Assembly (NCBI GenBank): GCA_017479885.1
Contig: JAFVBR010000002.1
Location: forward strand, 62,001 to 126,000
Reading direction: 5' to 3'
DNA from: Paludibacteraceae bacterium
GTDB lineage: Bacteria; Bacteroidota; Bacteroidia; Bacteroidales; Paludibacteraceae
Length of the DNA: 64,000 bases
Under the pieces are notes generated by a model that saw only the letters and a program-made list of their open reading frames with translations, ran no database searches and was not told the DNA's origin. This document shows, piece by piece, positions 7,289 through 17,037 of this stretch. The translations under genes and the position numbers were made by a program. How positions within the stretch are numbered: position 1 is the stretch's first letter; each line of letters opens with the position of its first letter.

Positions 7289-7295
7289 GTTGCAC
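7279..7295. promoter_or_regulatory. Operator palindrome GTGCAA-ATAGG-TTGCAC, copy 1
   Basis: A perfect 17-bp inverted repeat overlapping the WYL stop codon. The same 17 bp, followed by CARCAACGC, recurs at 11017-11033. In both places a -7 element begins exactly 10 bp after the palindrome, so the site covers the -33 region. Confidence 0.8.
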
Positions 7296-7305
7296 AACAA
7301 CGCAC

Positions 7306-7313
7306 TACTTTTG
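7306..7313 (+). promoter_or_regulatory. -7 promoter element TACTTTTG
   Basis: Matches TAnnTTTG. The usual -33 TTTG is missing at 20-bp spacing because the operator occupies that place, suggesting that the bound regulator either blocks or replaces it. It would start the transcript for the 37-aa ORF and the ATPase pair. Confidence 0.6.
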
Positions 7314-7357
7314 CACCGTCAAACAAAAAGTGAAAATTAAAAGAAAGGAAAAAAGCT

Positions 7358-7471
7358 ATGTATGATGATTATGATGAACTGATGCGCGACACATGGTTCG
7401 CCATGACAGGTGGTATGTATGGTGATATGCCAAAAGGTTTCGATGGTGATTTTGATTGGTTAGGTTTCTAA
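7358..7471 (+). CDS. 37-residue acidic small protein
   Basis: ATG to TAA in frame, 37 codons, rich in Asp, Gly, Met, Phe and Trp: it opens MYDDYDELMRDTWFAMTGG and ends DFDWLGF. A purine-rich AAAGAAAGGAAAAAAG leader sits just before the ATG, about 45 bp after the operator-controlled -7 element. There is no transmembrane run and no known family. The strong composition bias and placement at the head of the ATPase operon make a real peptide more likely than chance. It could be a regulator, antitoxin or phage-sensing decoy; that is speculation. Confidence 0.55.
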   Translation: MYDDYDELMRDTWFAMTGGMYGDMPKGFDGDFDWLGF

Positions 7472-7543
7472 CCAATCTGTCACCCTTAAATAGATATATT
7501 CCAATGTAACTATTGCATTAAAAAAATAAAAACACTTTTTCAC

Positions 7544-9940
7544 ATGAACACAAAATACACCCTTAAGAATTTTCGCATATTTGACGAACAAGGTGCGACC
7601 TTTGAAATCGCACCCTTAACCATATTAACTGGATGTAATAGTTCTGGTAAAAGTTCTATTACGAAATCTTTAATGTTAATAAAAGATATGTTTGCTCGTA
7701 TCTTGAGTAACTATCAAACAGGTTTTAGGTGCTATCTTGAAGACTATAAATTAAGACTTAATAAAGGGGACTATAACTTGGGAAAATTCACTTCGATAAT
7801 AAACGATAAATCTTCGAAAGAAGAATTTATTTTTGAGTTTGAAACACATACCTATTTTTATAATGATAGAATTACTGCACAAATAACTATTGCGTGTGAT
7901 AAAACAAATATCGCTCAAGATGGCAGAATATCTAAAATTGTATTATTAGATGAGAACAAAAAGCAAATATGCTTGATGAATTTCAATACGGGGGTTGCTA
8001 CTTGCAATTTCTCTCTTGTTAAAGATAAATTCTTCAAGTTCGCTCACTATGCATCTTTGTACAATAATTATAAAAACAAGATAGATAATGTAAACATAGA
8101 ACAGCTGACTGAAAAAGAAAAAAATGAACTTATTAAACTTGAGGAAGAAATAGGTCATACATACCTTGGCATTTTTCAGCAGGTAATACCAACAATATAT
8201 AAAAGAGACCATCTTAATGAGTTGCTCCCATTATGCAATTTTGATGTAAAAGCTCAATATGGAAGCCTATTCTGCATTGATGCATTGCGGTGGTTAGATA
8301 ATTATAAGAAGGTGGATGTCAGGAGAATTGTAAATAACCATATTAAAAGTTCAAGTATAAATTATATTTATTATCCAGAAACAGCAAAAGAAGTAAAAGA
8401 CAAAATTAATCTTATTATTGATGAATTTTATCGTACAGAATTTAATACATTCAAAGATTTCTTCCTATACTATGAGAATCTTTTTTTAAGCAGTATTAAG
8501 GCAGAGTTTATGAGTAATAATTCTGATGAGGTGGGATCATTTATTGCGAAATTGGAAACTTCTCTTGCTTTTCAATATGCAGGATTTAATTCAAGTATGA
8601 CTTTTATAAAAGATTCCGCTTTTTCTTACGAAAATGATGTTGAGGAATTTTGGAATAGAGAAGACTATCGTTTTATATTCATATTGCATTACATGAGGCA
8701 AATAGCTTCTATTAAAGATATAAAAAGCATAAGCAAAAATGATATTGCAAATGCTTGGATTGAAACTCCAGTGTTTGATGCAATGATATTATATTTCTGC
8801 AATATCATAGAGGATATATTAGTAGATACGCCAAATTTTATTCATAATATAGACTATGTAGGTGCTAATCGTGCAAATGTACAACGCTTATATAACTTCC
8901 AAGATCAAACAGATTTTAATCAACTTCTTCAAAAATATTTAACACAACAGCAAATAATACCCAATCGAGAATTGTTTGAGGTGTTCAATCCTGCAATTTT
9001 ATCTACACAAACAATAAAAGTTGTAAAAGTATTACCAGATGGGCAACCTATTTTTGAACATCCAGTTAAACAAGGAGTTCAGAAATATTCATTACATTCT
9101 GATTATGATTATTCAGACAGATATAAAGCGGGTGAGTTTACAAAAAAATGGCTGCATAATTTCGAAATAGCAGATGATATTAGTTTTGAAATGACAGCTG
9201 AAGGTGCTGGTGTTTCCGTTATACTCATCAAAGATAATGAAAGACGAAATTTGGCAGACTACGGATTTGGCATTACTCAATTAGTGTCAATTATGCTTCA
9301 AATTGAACTCAATATATTCAATAACCAAAAAGAAAACGGCACAGAGATTATTGAACAAAACAATGACGAAGTAATGCAAACTATAATTAAAGAACTTGCA
9401 GAAAAAGAGATAGAAAAAAATACAGACCTCGGTAAAAAAGTTGCGCCATATATTAAAGATAATGTACAAATTACTGGAGACTTGCTTATTGAACTGATGG
9501 AAATGAATAAGGATGTGCAAATTCCAGAGATAAGTCAAATTCATAAAGTTAAATATGTTTTTGACGAATCATATTTAGCTATTGAAGAACCGGAGAGCCA
9601 TTTACATCCAAAATTCCAATCTCTTTTGGCAGATATGTTCTATGATGCATATATCAACTACAATATTCATTTTATAATTGAGACCCACTCTGAATATCTT
9701 GTTCGCAGAACACAAGTGGTGGTTGCCGAAGCAAAATACAAAGACGAGCAAGAATTAACTGATAAATGTCCATTCAAAGTTTACTACTTACCAGACCCAA
9801 AAAAAGATGTAAAACCATACGATTTGGAATATATGACTACTGGTGGATTCAAAAATAGTTTCGGTGAAGGTTTCTTTGACGAAGCAAGCAAATTGGATAT
9901 GGTTATTTTGAGAAATGAACGTAACTTAAGAAGGAGGTAA
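7544..9940 (+). CDS. Large ABC-type AAA ATPase (DUF3696-like), probable defence ATPase
   Basis: A 798-residue soluble ATPase. Walker A is GCNSSGKS (residues 30-37), directly after a beta-strand TILT as in RecF/SMC-like folds. After about 500 residues of variable, mostly helical insert come a signature-like region (YGFGITQLVSIML), Walker B in AIEEPESHLHPK (about 679-690) and the switch histidine in FIIETHSEYLVRR (about 709-721). The tail after this (YYLPDPKKDVKPYDLEYM, then a Gly-Phe-rich end) resembles the C-terminus of ATPases annotated DUF3696. It lies 4 bp before its partner gene, under the WYL operator. Strongly AT-rich. Function: nucleotide-driven sensor or motor of a two-gene defence module, inferred from family and context. 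Confidence 0.85.
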   Translation: MNTKYTLKNFRIFDEQGATFEIAPLTILTGCNSSGKSSITKSLMLIKDMFARILSNYQTGFRCYLEDYKLRLNKGDYNLGKFTSIINDKSSKEEFIFEFETHTYFYNDRITAQITIACDKTNIAQDGRISKIVLLDENKKQICLMNFNTGVATCNFSLVKDKFFKFAHYASLYNNYKNKIDNVNIEQLTEKEKNELIKLEEEIGHTYLGIFQQVIPTIYKRDHLNELLPLCNFDVKAQYGSLFCIDALRWLDNYKKVDVRRIVNNHIKSSSINYIYYPETAKEVKDKINLIIDEFYRTEFNTFKDFFLYYENLFLSSIKAEFMSNNSDEVGSFIAKLETSLAFQYAGFNSSMTFIKDSAFSYENDVEEFWNREDYRFIFILHYMRQIASIKDIKSISKNDIANAWIETPVFDAMILYFCNIIEDILVDTPNFIHNIDYVGANRANVQRLYNFQDQTDFNQLLQKYLTQQQIIPNRELFEVFNPAILSTQTIKVVKVLPDGQPIFEHPVKQGVQKYSLHSDYDYSDRYKAGEFTKKWLHNFEIADDISFEMTAEGAGVSVILIKDNERRNLADYGFGITQLVSIMLQIELNIFNNQKENGTEIIEQNNDEVMQTIIKELAEKEIEKNTDLGKKVAPYIKDNVQITGDLLIELMEMNKDVQIPEISQIHKVKYVFDESYLAIEEPESHLHPKFQSLLADMFYDAYINYNIHFIIETHSEYLVRRTQVVVAEAKYKDEQELTDKCPFKVYYLPDPKKDVKPYDLEYMTTGGFKNSFGEGFFDEASKLDMVILRNERNLRRR

Positions 9941-9944
9941 TACA

Positions 9945-11006
9945 ATGTTCATTCTCTATACAACAGAAGATATGCTTTATAGAATTTGTGAAAAAGCAAG
10001 TTCTAATAGCATCTTTGATAGTTGGTATAAGATAATTATCAATACCAAACAAGTTGCTCTATCTACAAACGAATTAGATACCGATAATCCATGGATTCAA
10101 CATCTACATAAGATTGGTATTGCAATCTATACCGAGCAAGAATGGCTTGACAATATGGTGACCAATTATAATATGGTTTTAGAAGAGCCAACAGCCGCCT
10201 ATATGTTAGATATTCCAAAGTCTGTTTGTGATAAACTTCTGCAAGATTATGGGGTGTTGTGTTTTCCTGTGGATAGTAATGTACCTGCGCCTATTTTTAT
10301 AAACAGGGGGTGGCATATAGACACATCAGACCCTGATAAAGAGAAAAGTTGGAATGCTCTATTAAGTGATTTATCTATTCCTTCTAATTCCATTATTATT
10401 GTTGATAGATACTTATTTAGTAGTGGTGTAGGCGAGACCATAGAAGACTCTTTTTTTAACTTACATCAGATTTTAGAACTGCTTTTGCCACAAACTATCA
10501 ATAACGGTATTTTAGATGTTTCTTTATTCTTTGATTTTAGTTCTATAAATTTCAAAAAGGATAAGAAACCAGATGCTACAGATATTGATATGGCATATTT
10601 AGCCAAGAGAGTGAATAAGATAAAGAAAGATATTAAACGCACCTATCCTTTTTCAATCACTTTAGTATCAGTATCATCTAATTGTTTGAATTATGATAAA
10701 ACACATAATAGACGAATCATATCTAACTATTATATAGTAAGAGCAGAGCATAAAATCAAGGCTTACAATTCTCGTAATAAGGCACTATGCGACCAAGACT
10801 TATCTTTCGCGTATATCTTCTCTGACGGACTTAATGATAAATCAACTATCCCAGAGAAATCAAAAGATAATACATTAAAAGCCTTAAAAGCAACTTTAGA
10901 ATCAGCGCAAAAGGTTGAAAATAACAATCTTGCACCAGAAGTAGAAATATACAAGAATGGTCAAAAAATTCCTATATCAAAATATTTTAATGTTCTCTTG
11001 AAATAA
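9945..11006 (+). CDS. Uncharacterised partner of the large ATPase (353 aa)
   Basis: Not recognised with confidence. It follows the ATPase by 4 bp, so the two are translated together. Visible features: alternating strands and helices typical of an alpha/beta fold, IIIVDRYLFSS (about 147-157) ending a strand, a LFFDFSSINF strand (about 191-200), and THNRRIISNYYIVRAEHKIKAY (near 249-270). A His-x-Arg-x-Ile pattern before a strand of this kind is also seen in MIT_C/phospholipase-D-like effectors, but the HKD residues are not clear. No signal peptide or membrane segment. Likely the effector or target-recognition half of the module; the enzymatic class is open. Confidence 0.5.
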   Translation: MFILYTTEDMLYRICEKASSNSIFDSWYKIIINTKQVALSTNELDTDNPWIQHLHKIGIAIYTEQEWLDNMVTNYNMVLEEPTAAYMLDIPKSVCDKLLQDYGVLCFPVDSNVPAPIFINRGWHIDTSDPDKEKSWNALLSDLSIPSNSIIIVDRYLFSSGVGETIEDSFFNLHQILELLLPQTINNGILDVSLFFDFSSINFKKDKKPDATDIDMAYLAKRVNKIKKDIKRTYPFSITLVSVSSNCLNYDKTHNRRIISNYYIVRAEHKIKAYNSRNKALCDQDLSFAYIFSDGLNDKSTIPEKSKDNTLKALKATLESAQKVENNNLAPEVEIYKNGQKIPISKYFNVLLK

Positions 11007-11016
11007 TTTCTTTCTT

Positions 11017-11033
11017 GTGCAAATAGGTTGCAC
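11017..11033. promoter_or_regulatory. Operator palindrome GTGCAA-ATAGG-TTGCAC, copy 2
   Basis: Identical to the site at 7279-7295, spacer included. It lies 11-27 bp after the stop of the partner gene and 10 bp before the -7 element of the next operon. Identity across 17 bp plus flank in non-coding DNA is strong evidence of a shared binding site. Confidence 0.8.
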
Positions 11034-11043
11034 AGCAACGCCG

Positions 11044-11051
11044 TATCTTTG
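11044..11051 (+). promoter_or_regulatory. -7 promoter element TATCTTTG
   Basis: Matches TAnnTTTG, placed relative to the operator exactly as at 7306-7313, about 27 bp before the ATG at 11,078. Confidence 0.6.
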
Positions 11052-11077
11052 CACACGGAAACAAAAAGATACAGCGT

Positions 11078-11536
11078 ATGTCACAAGAAATCTCTCTCTT
11101 CCGAAATTTTGGGATAGCAACTCCCAACACTATTACTTTCTCCAAATCTCTTAATGCTCTTGTTGGAGTAGGCTATACCTCAATGGCAGGTAATACCTAC
11201 TTCAACTCGCTCCGTATGGCTGACGGTATCCTTATTAAAGAGGATATTGGTCAAGGCTATGCTCACTCCTTCCTGAATGGTTTACATATTTATGACATAC
11301 GAACAAAAACTCTGATTTGTGAAAAATTGTTCAGCTGTCACTATTATAGTCGAGATACAGCGAAGTCAGATGCCATTGATATGCTTACAGATATGATTGG
11401 CAAGGCGGCATCTAAAGAGAATATCATACTCAACTACAACGAAATGCGTAGCAAAGTTTCTGACATCGTGCGGCGTGCTTTCTTTGCCGACCAAATGCAA
11501 GAAATACAGAAAACCCTCAAACAATTAAGCGCATAA
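11078..11536 (+). CDS. Uncharacterised 152-aa protein, paralogue of the next gene
   Basis: Function unknown. It is a beta-rich N-terminal half (YTSMAGNTYFNSLRMADGILI, GLHIYDIRTKTLI) followed by a helical C-terminal half beginning at YYSRDTAKSDAIDML. The next gene has the same order: a G-rich strand region, then FYNRETAKEAIKQVL, so the two arose by duplication. It is first in a three-gene operon under the second copy of the WYL-type operator, with a leader of about 20 nt. No signal peptide. It could be a heterodimer subunit with its neighbour. Confidence 0.65.
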   Translation: MSQEISLFRNFGIATPNTITFSKSLNALVGVGYTSMAGNTYFNSLRMADGILIKEDIGQGYAHSFLNGLHIYDIRTKTLICEKLFSCHYYSRDTAKSDAIDMLTDMIGKAASKENIILNYNEMRSKVSDIVRRAFFADQMQEIQKTLKQLSA

Positions 11537-11538
11537 TT

Positions 11539-11994
11539 ATGGAGAACTCACTTGTAAACATATTGAAAAGCCAACCAATTGGTAAGTCTTACTCCACAGG
11601 ACTAACACTTTACCAGTCCTACAAAGCCACATCCGGTTTCGACTACCAAATAGGTATGCGTGAAGCGTCTGGTCTATACATCTTTGAAGGCTTTGCAGAG
11701 GGAACTGGCTGCGCCTATCTGAATAAGATATTGGTGTTCTTCGGTCAAGACAAGCAACTGATAGCAGATATTAACCTTCCGCAAGGTACTTTCTACAACC
11801 GTGAAACAGCAAAGGAGGCTATCAAACAAGTATTGTGCAAATACTTCTACGATGCCTGCCAAAGAGAAAATATGTCTTTTACACAGAGCGAAGTAGAAGA
11901 ACAGGTAGAGGATATACTTGATAAATGCTATTTCTCCGAGAGCCGCAGGGCAGTACTGAATTGGGCAAAAGAAGTAGGAATACTTAAAGCATAA
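11539..11994 (+). CDS. Uncharacterised 151-aa protein, paralogue of the previous gene
   Basis: Function unknown. It starts 2 bp after the stop of its paralogue, so translation is probably coupled. Matching landmarks are GLYIFEGFAEG against GILIKEDIGQG and FYNRETAKEAI against YYSRDTAKSDA. The C-terminal helix pair contains several acidic residues (SEVEEQVEDILDK). Two-gene tandem paralogues of equal length often form hetero-oligomers; no enzyme motif is visible. Confidence 0.65.
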   Translation: MENSLVNILKSQPIGKSYSTGLTLYQSYKATSGFDYQIGMREASGLYIFEGFAEGTGCAYLNKILVFFGQDKQLIADINLPQGTFYNRETAKEAIKQVLCKYFYDACQRENMSFTQSEVEEQVEDILDKCYFSESRRAVLNWAKEVGILKA

Positions 11995-11998
11995 GACC

Positions 11999-12358
11999 AT
12001 GAAAAAGCAATATAATCTTACCGACAAACTCGGCTTTGGCAAATATCGCTATCAGCAGTTGCGCTATGTGCTTCAACACGATGCCAAATACATCTATTGG
12101 TGCATGACGAATGTACGGGACTTTGCAATGTCTGATGAGGCTCTGCAATTTGCGCAGTCTTGTTGTGAACTCTTTGTTGCCATTAAACCTAAATATGCGG
12201 TTCAGCCGTATGCAGAGGGAATAGATGTCCTTTTGTCATTCCCATGGAAGAAACAATACCTCCTCTATATGCGTAAATACGCTGAAGATGCCCAAGTTAT
12301 TTCCATTTATGCCCTTCCACATTGTCCTCACCAACCGATACAACTGACATTGTGGTAG
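11999..12358 (+). CDS. Small protein with exodeoxyribonuclease X C-terminal-like domain (119 aa)
   Basis: Residues about 9-40 read LGFGKYRYQQLRYVLQHD followed by KYIYWCMTN, the FGKY...YIxW pattern of the ExoX-like C-terminal / DUF3820 domain. That small domain is found at the end of some DEDD exonucleases and as stand-alone proteins; it is not itself the nuclease. Here it stands alone, with no DEDD residues. It starts 4 bp after the preceding gene and ends the WYL-controlled operon; a terminator follows. A nucleic-acid-binding accessory role is the best guess. Confidence 0.6.
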   Translation: MKKQYNLTDKLGFGKYRYQQLRYVLQHDAKYIYWCMTNVRDFAMSDEALQFAQSCCELFVAIKPKYAVQPYAEGIDVLLSFPWKKQYLLYMRKYAEDAQVISIYALPHCPHQPIQLTLW

Positions 12359-12389
12359 AGGTATAGTAAAACTCAACATTCAAAAAAGC

Positions 12390-12432
12390 AGAACGAGCAG
12401 CCCATTTTGAGTTGCTCGTTCTTTCTTTTATT
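12390..12432 (+). terminator. Terminator of the late island operon
   Basis: AGAACGAGCA (12390-12399) pairs with TGCTCGTTCT (12413-12422), followed by TTCTTTTATT. It lies 31 bp after the stop of the ExoX-C-like gene. A second small palindrome, GGCGGATT-g-AATCCGCC, follows directly at 12434-12450. Confidence 0.75.
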
Positions 12433-12457
12433 GTGGCGGATTGAATCCGCCAATCTC

Positions 12458-12520
12458 TTACTCCTGCATCAGAAGTTGCATGACAACCTTTGCCGAGTAG
12501 GCGACCGGGGTGCCGGGACC
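12458..12520 (-). pseudogene. mutB: Displaced last 20 codons of mutB
   Basis: This 63-bp stretch encodes [20 protein letters not shown] plus stop, the same C-terminal protein as mutB. It matches the decayed copy at 1418-1480 in 58 of 63 bases but not the intact gene's own 3' end, which encodes nearly the same residues with different codons. It is a stranded remnant 112 bp beyond the working stop codon, evidence that the mutB tail was replaced. Confidence 0.85.
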
Positions 12521-12632
12521 TCGTCGAAACTTGCTTGCGGCACTGACTGCCGTTTGACGGCATTAAGCCGCCGCAGTTTCTCCTCTACCAAACAGAAACA
12601 CTTTGTTGGTTTCTGTTTGGTTTATTGAGAGT
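12521..12632. repeat. Two-hairpin sequence between the two mutB tails
   Basis: Hairpin I nests GAAACT/AGTTTC (12526-12531, 12575-12580), GCGGC/GCCGC (12537-12541, 12567-12571) and GCCGT/ACGGC (12549-12553, 12557-12561): the same 6/5/5-bp order as the mini-elements at 2287 and 2893. Hairpin II is a perfect 12-bp stem (12588-12599, 12609-12620). No T-run follows on the minus strand, so it is not an ordinary terminator for mutB, although hairpin II may protect the 3' end. Confidence 0.6.
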
Positions 12633-14774
<2,142 letters not shown>

Positions 14775-14782
14775 TGCCGCAA

Positions 14783-16738
14783 TTATTTTAAGAGTTGGTT
14801 ATTAAATGACTTTAGTGTCTCTAATACGTTCACGCGGACGTGGATGAAGTTCTCGATGCCAAGTTTCTGCAGGTCTTCCATGCAAGCGGGAGCACCGGCA
14901 ACAACGAAGAGCGGATGCTTCTTGTCAGGTGTCTTGGCTGCCTCCTTGGAGAGAATCTTCCATGCTTCGGGAGCATAAGTGGCGTACTCGTCGTCAGAAG
15001 AGCAAAGCACGATGATGTCGGCTTTGGCTTTCTTTGCAGCTTTGATGCCGTCACGGACAGTCTTGAAACCGTTGTTGTCGATTACCTTATAACCTGCGCA
15101 AGCGAGGAAGTTGCAGCTGAACTGCGAGCGTGCCAGACGCATGGCGAGGTTGCCTATGGTGAGCATGAAGGCTACGGGTTGATGCTTCGAGCCTTCGGTT
15201 GCAAGACGGAGTTCTTCAAACTCTTCGGCGGCACGGGCGACAGGAAGAGTCTTCAATGCGGGTTCGCATGCCTCACCGCATCCGCAGGAAGCAGCTTCTT
15301 TCTTCTTAGGCTCTTTGCAGTTGCAAATGCTGCTGCATGCTCCGGCATCGGCTTTGATTTTCTTGCCTGCCACTTCGGTGAAGTTCGGGAACTGGTTGCT
15401 TCCGAGGAGAATCTCCTTGCGCTTTGCCACGTCAGAAAGACGGGTCTTGAGGTTAGCGGCAACGGCATCCTGCACCTTACCCTCTTTAACCATCTCAAAC
15501 ATTCCGCCCTGCTCTTGGATAGCAAGGAACTGCTTCCACGCCTCGGCAGCAATGTTGTTGGTCAGGGTCTCGATATAATATGAACCTGCTGCGGGGTCAA
15601 CCACCTTGTCGAAGTGAGCCTCTTCTTTCAAGAGAAGCTGCTGGTTGCGGGCGATGCGCTCCGAGAAGTCGGTAGGACGCTCGTAAGCCACATCAAACGG
15701 CGTAACCGTTATCTCGTCCACACCTGCGATAGCAGCCGACATAGCCTCGGTCTGTGAGCGGAGCAGGTTGACGTATGCGTCAAAGACGGTCATGTTGAAC
15801 TTACTGGTCTCGGCACTCACATTCATCTTGGCAGCCTCCTTGAGAGCGGCTGTGAAGACGGGTGCTTTGTATGCCTCAACAATCTTTGCCCACAAGAGAC
15901 GGGCGGCGCGGAACTTGGCAATCTCCATGAAGTAGTTGCCTCCGACACCCATGTTGAAGCGGATGTTGCGTGCTGCCTGATAGTTGGGCACGCCTGCTTC
16001 GGTGAGCATGGTCATGTACTCGGCACCCCAAGCGAGTGCGTAAGCGAGTTCCTGTGTGCAATAAGCACCTGCGTTGTTGAGTACAACTGAGTTGACACCC
16101 ACCACGCGGTAACCCGGAAGCGACTTGGCGGCTTTCACCACTTCCACAAGACGCTCGGTCACTTTCTCACGGCTGAGGTCCTTACCCTTGACGAGCATGT
16201 TCTTAATCGGGTCCACATTGATGGAGCCATAGAGCGAACGTATATCCCAGCCTTGGCGGCCGTAGTAGCGCACGAGGATGCGTGCCAGCTCGGGAGCGTG
16301 GCATGCGCAAACGGTGAAGTTGATTGAGATAGCGCGAGCATCAATGTCCTGCAGAAGGTTCTTGATGAAGCGGTAGTTGAGTTTGTCTGCTTTCAGACAG
16401 AAGCCTAATGAGGTGATACCTTTGTTGAGCACCTCAAGAGCGAGTTTGTTAGCCTTACGGGCATTGTCGCAAGCACAGATGTTCTGGCGTATAGCCCATT
16501 CGTTGTTAGTGCGTGTTCCGCGTACATAGGGGAACTGACCGGGGGCTGACACCGTTGTCCGAAGTTTCTTTACATCCTCCAGACGGTAGAACGGCTGCAC
16601 ATTGAAGCCCTCTGGGGTGCGCCATACGAGCTTCTTCTCGAAATCGGCACCTTTCAGGTCTGCCACAATCTTGGCTTTCCAAGTCTCGGTGGAGACAGGA
16701 GCGAAGTCCTGCAGCAGGTTAAGTTTGTTTTCTGCCAT
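14783..16738 (-). CDS. mutA: Methylmalonyl-CoA mutase, small subunit
   Basis: A 651-residue structural partner of MutB. It keeps the barrel and a degenerate cobalamin domain: the DxHxxG motif is absent, as expected, so MutB alone binds B12. It is encoded first and probably co-translated with mutB (8-bp gap). Unusual is a linker at about residues 464-491, between barrel and C-terminal domain, with six cysteines: CSSICNC, a lysine-rich spacer, then CGCGEAC. I know no such cluster as a family feature; it could bind metal or be redox-sensitive. Upstream are degenerate TTGTTT-rich repeats and a -7-like element at 16,859-16,866. The subunit call is secure. Confidence 0.96.
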   Translation of the reverse strand: MAENKLNLLQDFAPVSTETWKAKIVADLKGADFEKKLVWRTPEGFNVQPFYRLEDVKKLRTTVSAPGQFPYVRGTRTNNEWAIRQNICACDNARKANKLALEVLNKGITSLGFCLKADKLNYRFIKNLLQDIDARAISINFTVCACHAPELARILVRYYGRQGWDIRSLYGSINVDPIKNMLVKGKDLSREKVTERLVEVVKAAKSLPGYRVVGVNSVVLNNAGAYCTQELAYALAWGAEYMTMLTEAGVPNYQAARNIRFNMGVGGNYFMEIAKFRAARLLWAKIVEAYKAPVFTAALKEAAKMNVSAETSKFNMTVFDAYVNLLRSQTEAMSAAIAGVDEITVTPFDVAYERPTDFSERIARNQQLLLKEEAHFDKVVDPAAGSYYIETLTNNIAAEAWKQFLAIQEQGGMFEMVKEGKVQDAVAANLKTRLSDVAKRKEILLGSNQFPNFTEVAGKKIKADAGACSSICNCKEPKKKEAASCGCGEACEPALKTLPVARAAEEFEELRLATEGSKHQPVAFMLTIGNLAMRLARSQFSCNFLACAGYKVIDNNGFKTVRDGIKAAKKAKADIIVLCSSDDEYATYAPEAWKILSKEAAKTPDKKHPLFVVAGAPACMEDLQKLGIENFIHVRVNVLETLKSFNNQLLK

Positions 16739-16747
16739 GATACAATT

Positions 16748-16812
16748 GTTTATATTGTTTGATATTGTTTGGTTGTTTAGAGCTGTTTAGTGTTGTTTAG
16801 AATGGTTTGTAT
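16748..16812. repeat. Degenerate TTGTTT-rich tandem repeat upstream of mutA
   Basis: About six units of roughly 10 bp, variants of ATTGTTTGAT and GTTGTTTAGA, between the mutA start and its likely promoter. They are part of the mutA leader. The rest of the 298-bp gap 16,739-17,037 shows only the -7 element below. Confidence 0.5.
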
Positions 16813-16858
16813 TGCACCATGCCGGTGGGTCAGACCACTCTACTCCATATTAAGCGTG

Positions 16859-16866
16859 CAAAGTTA
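16859..16866 (-). promoter_or_regulatory. Probable -7 element (TAACTTTG) of the mutAB operon
   Basis: On the minus strand it matches TAnnTTTG about 120 bp upstream of mutA. No clear -33 TTTG is found at 19-21 bp, so the assignment is tentative. Confidence 0.4.
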
Positions 16867-17037
16867 CAAAGAATTTGGCAAATAAAGAAATAAATCAGCA
16901 ATTATTTTTGAGAGCAATAGAAAGATAGTCTGCAAAGCCTCTCTGGCAATGCAGACCGAGTATTCAGCATAGTCTTAAATATTAAGAAAGAATGCTGAAT
17001 TGTATTATACAATTAGCAGAATGGTATTACAATGATA

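Noticed and set aside
12588..12620. Ordinary terminator for mutB
   Set aside because: The 12-bp stem is perfect but no T-run follows it on the minus strand; it fits better as hairpin II of a two-hairpin element.
14840..15583. 247-aa plus-strand ORF opposite mutA
   Set aside because: Antisense shadow of GC-rich coding DNA; the minus-strand product is a clear MutA.
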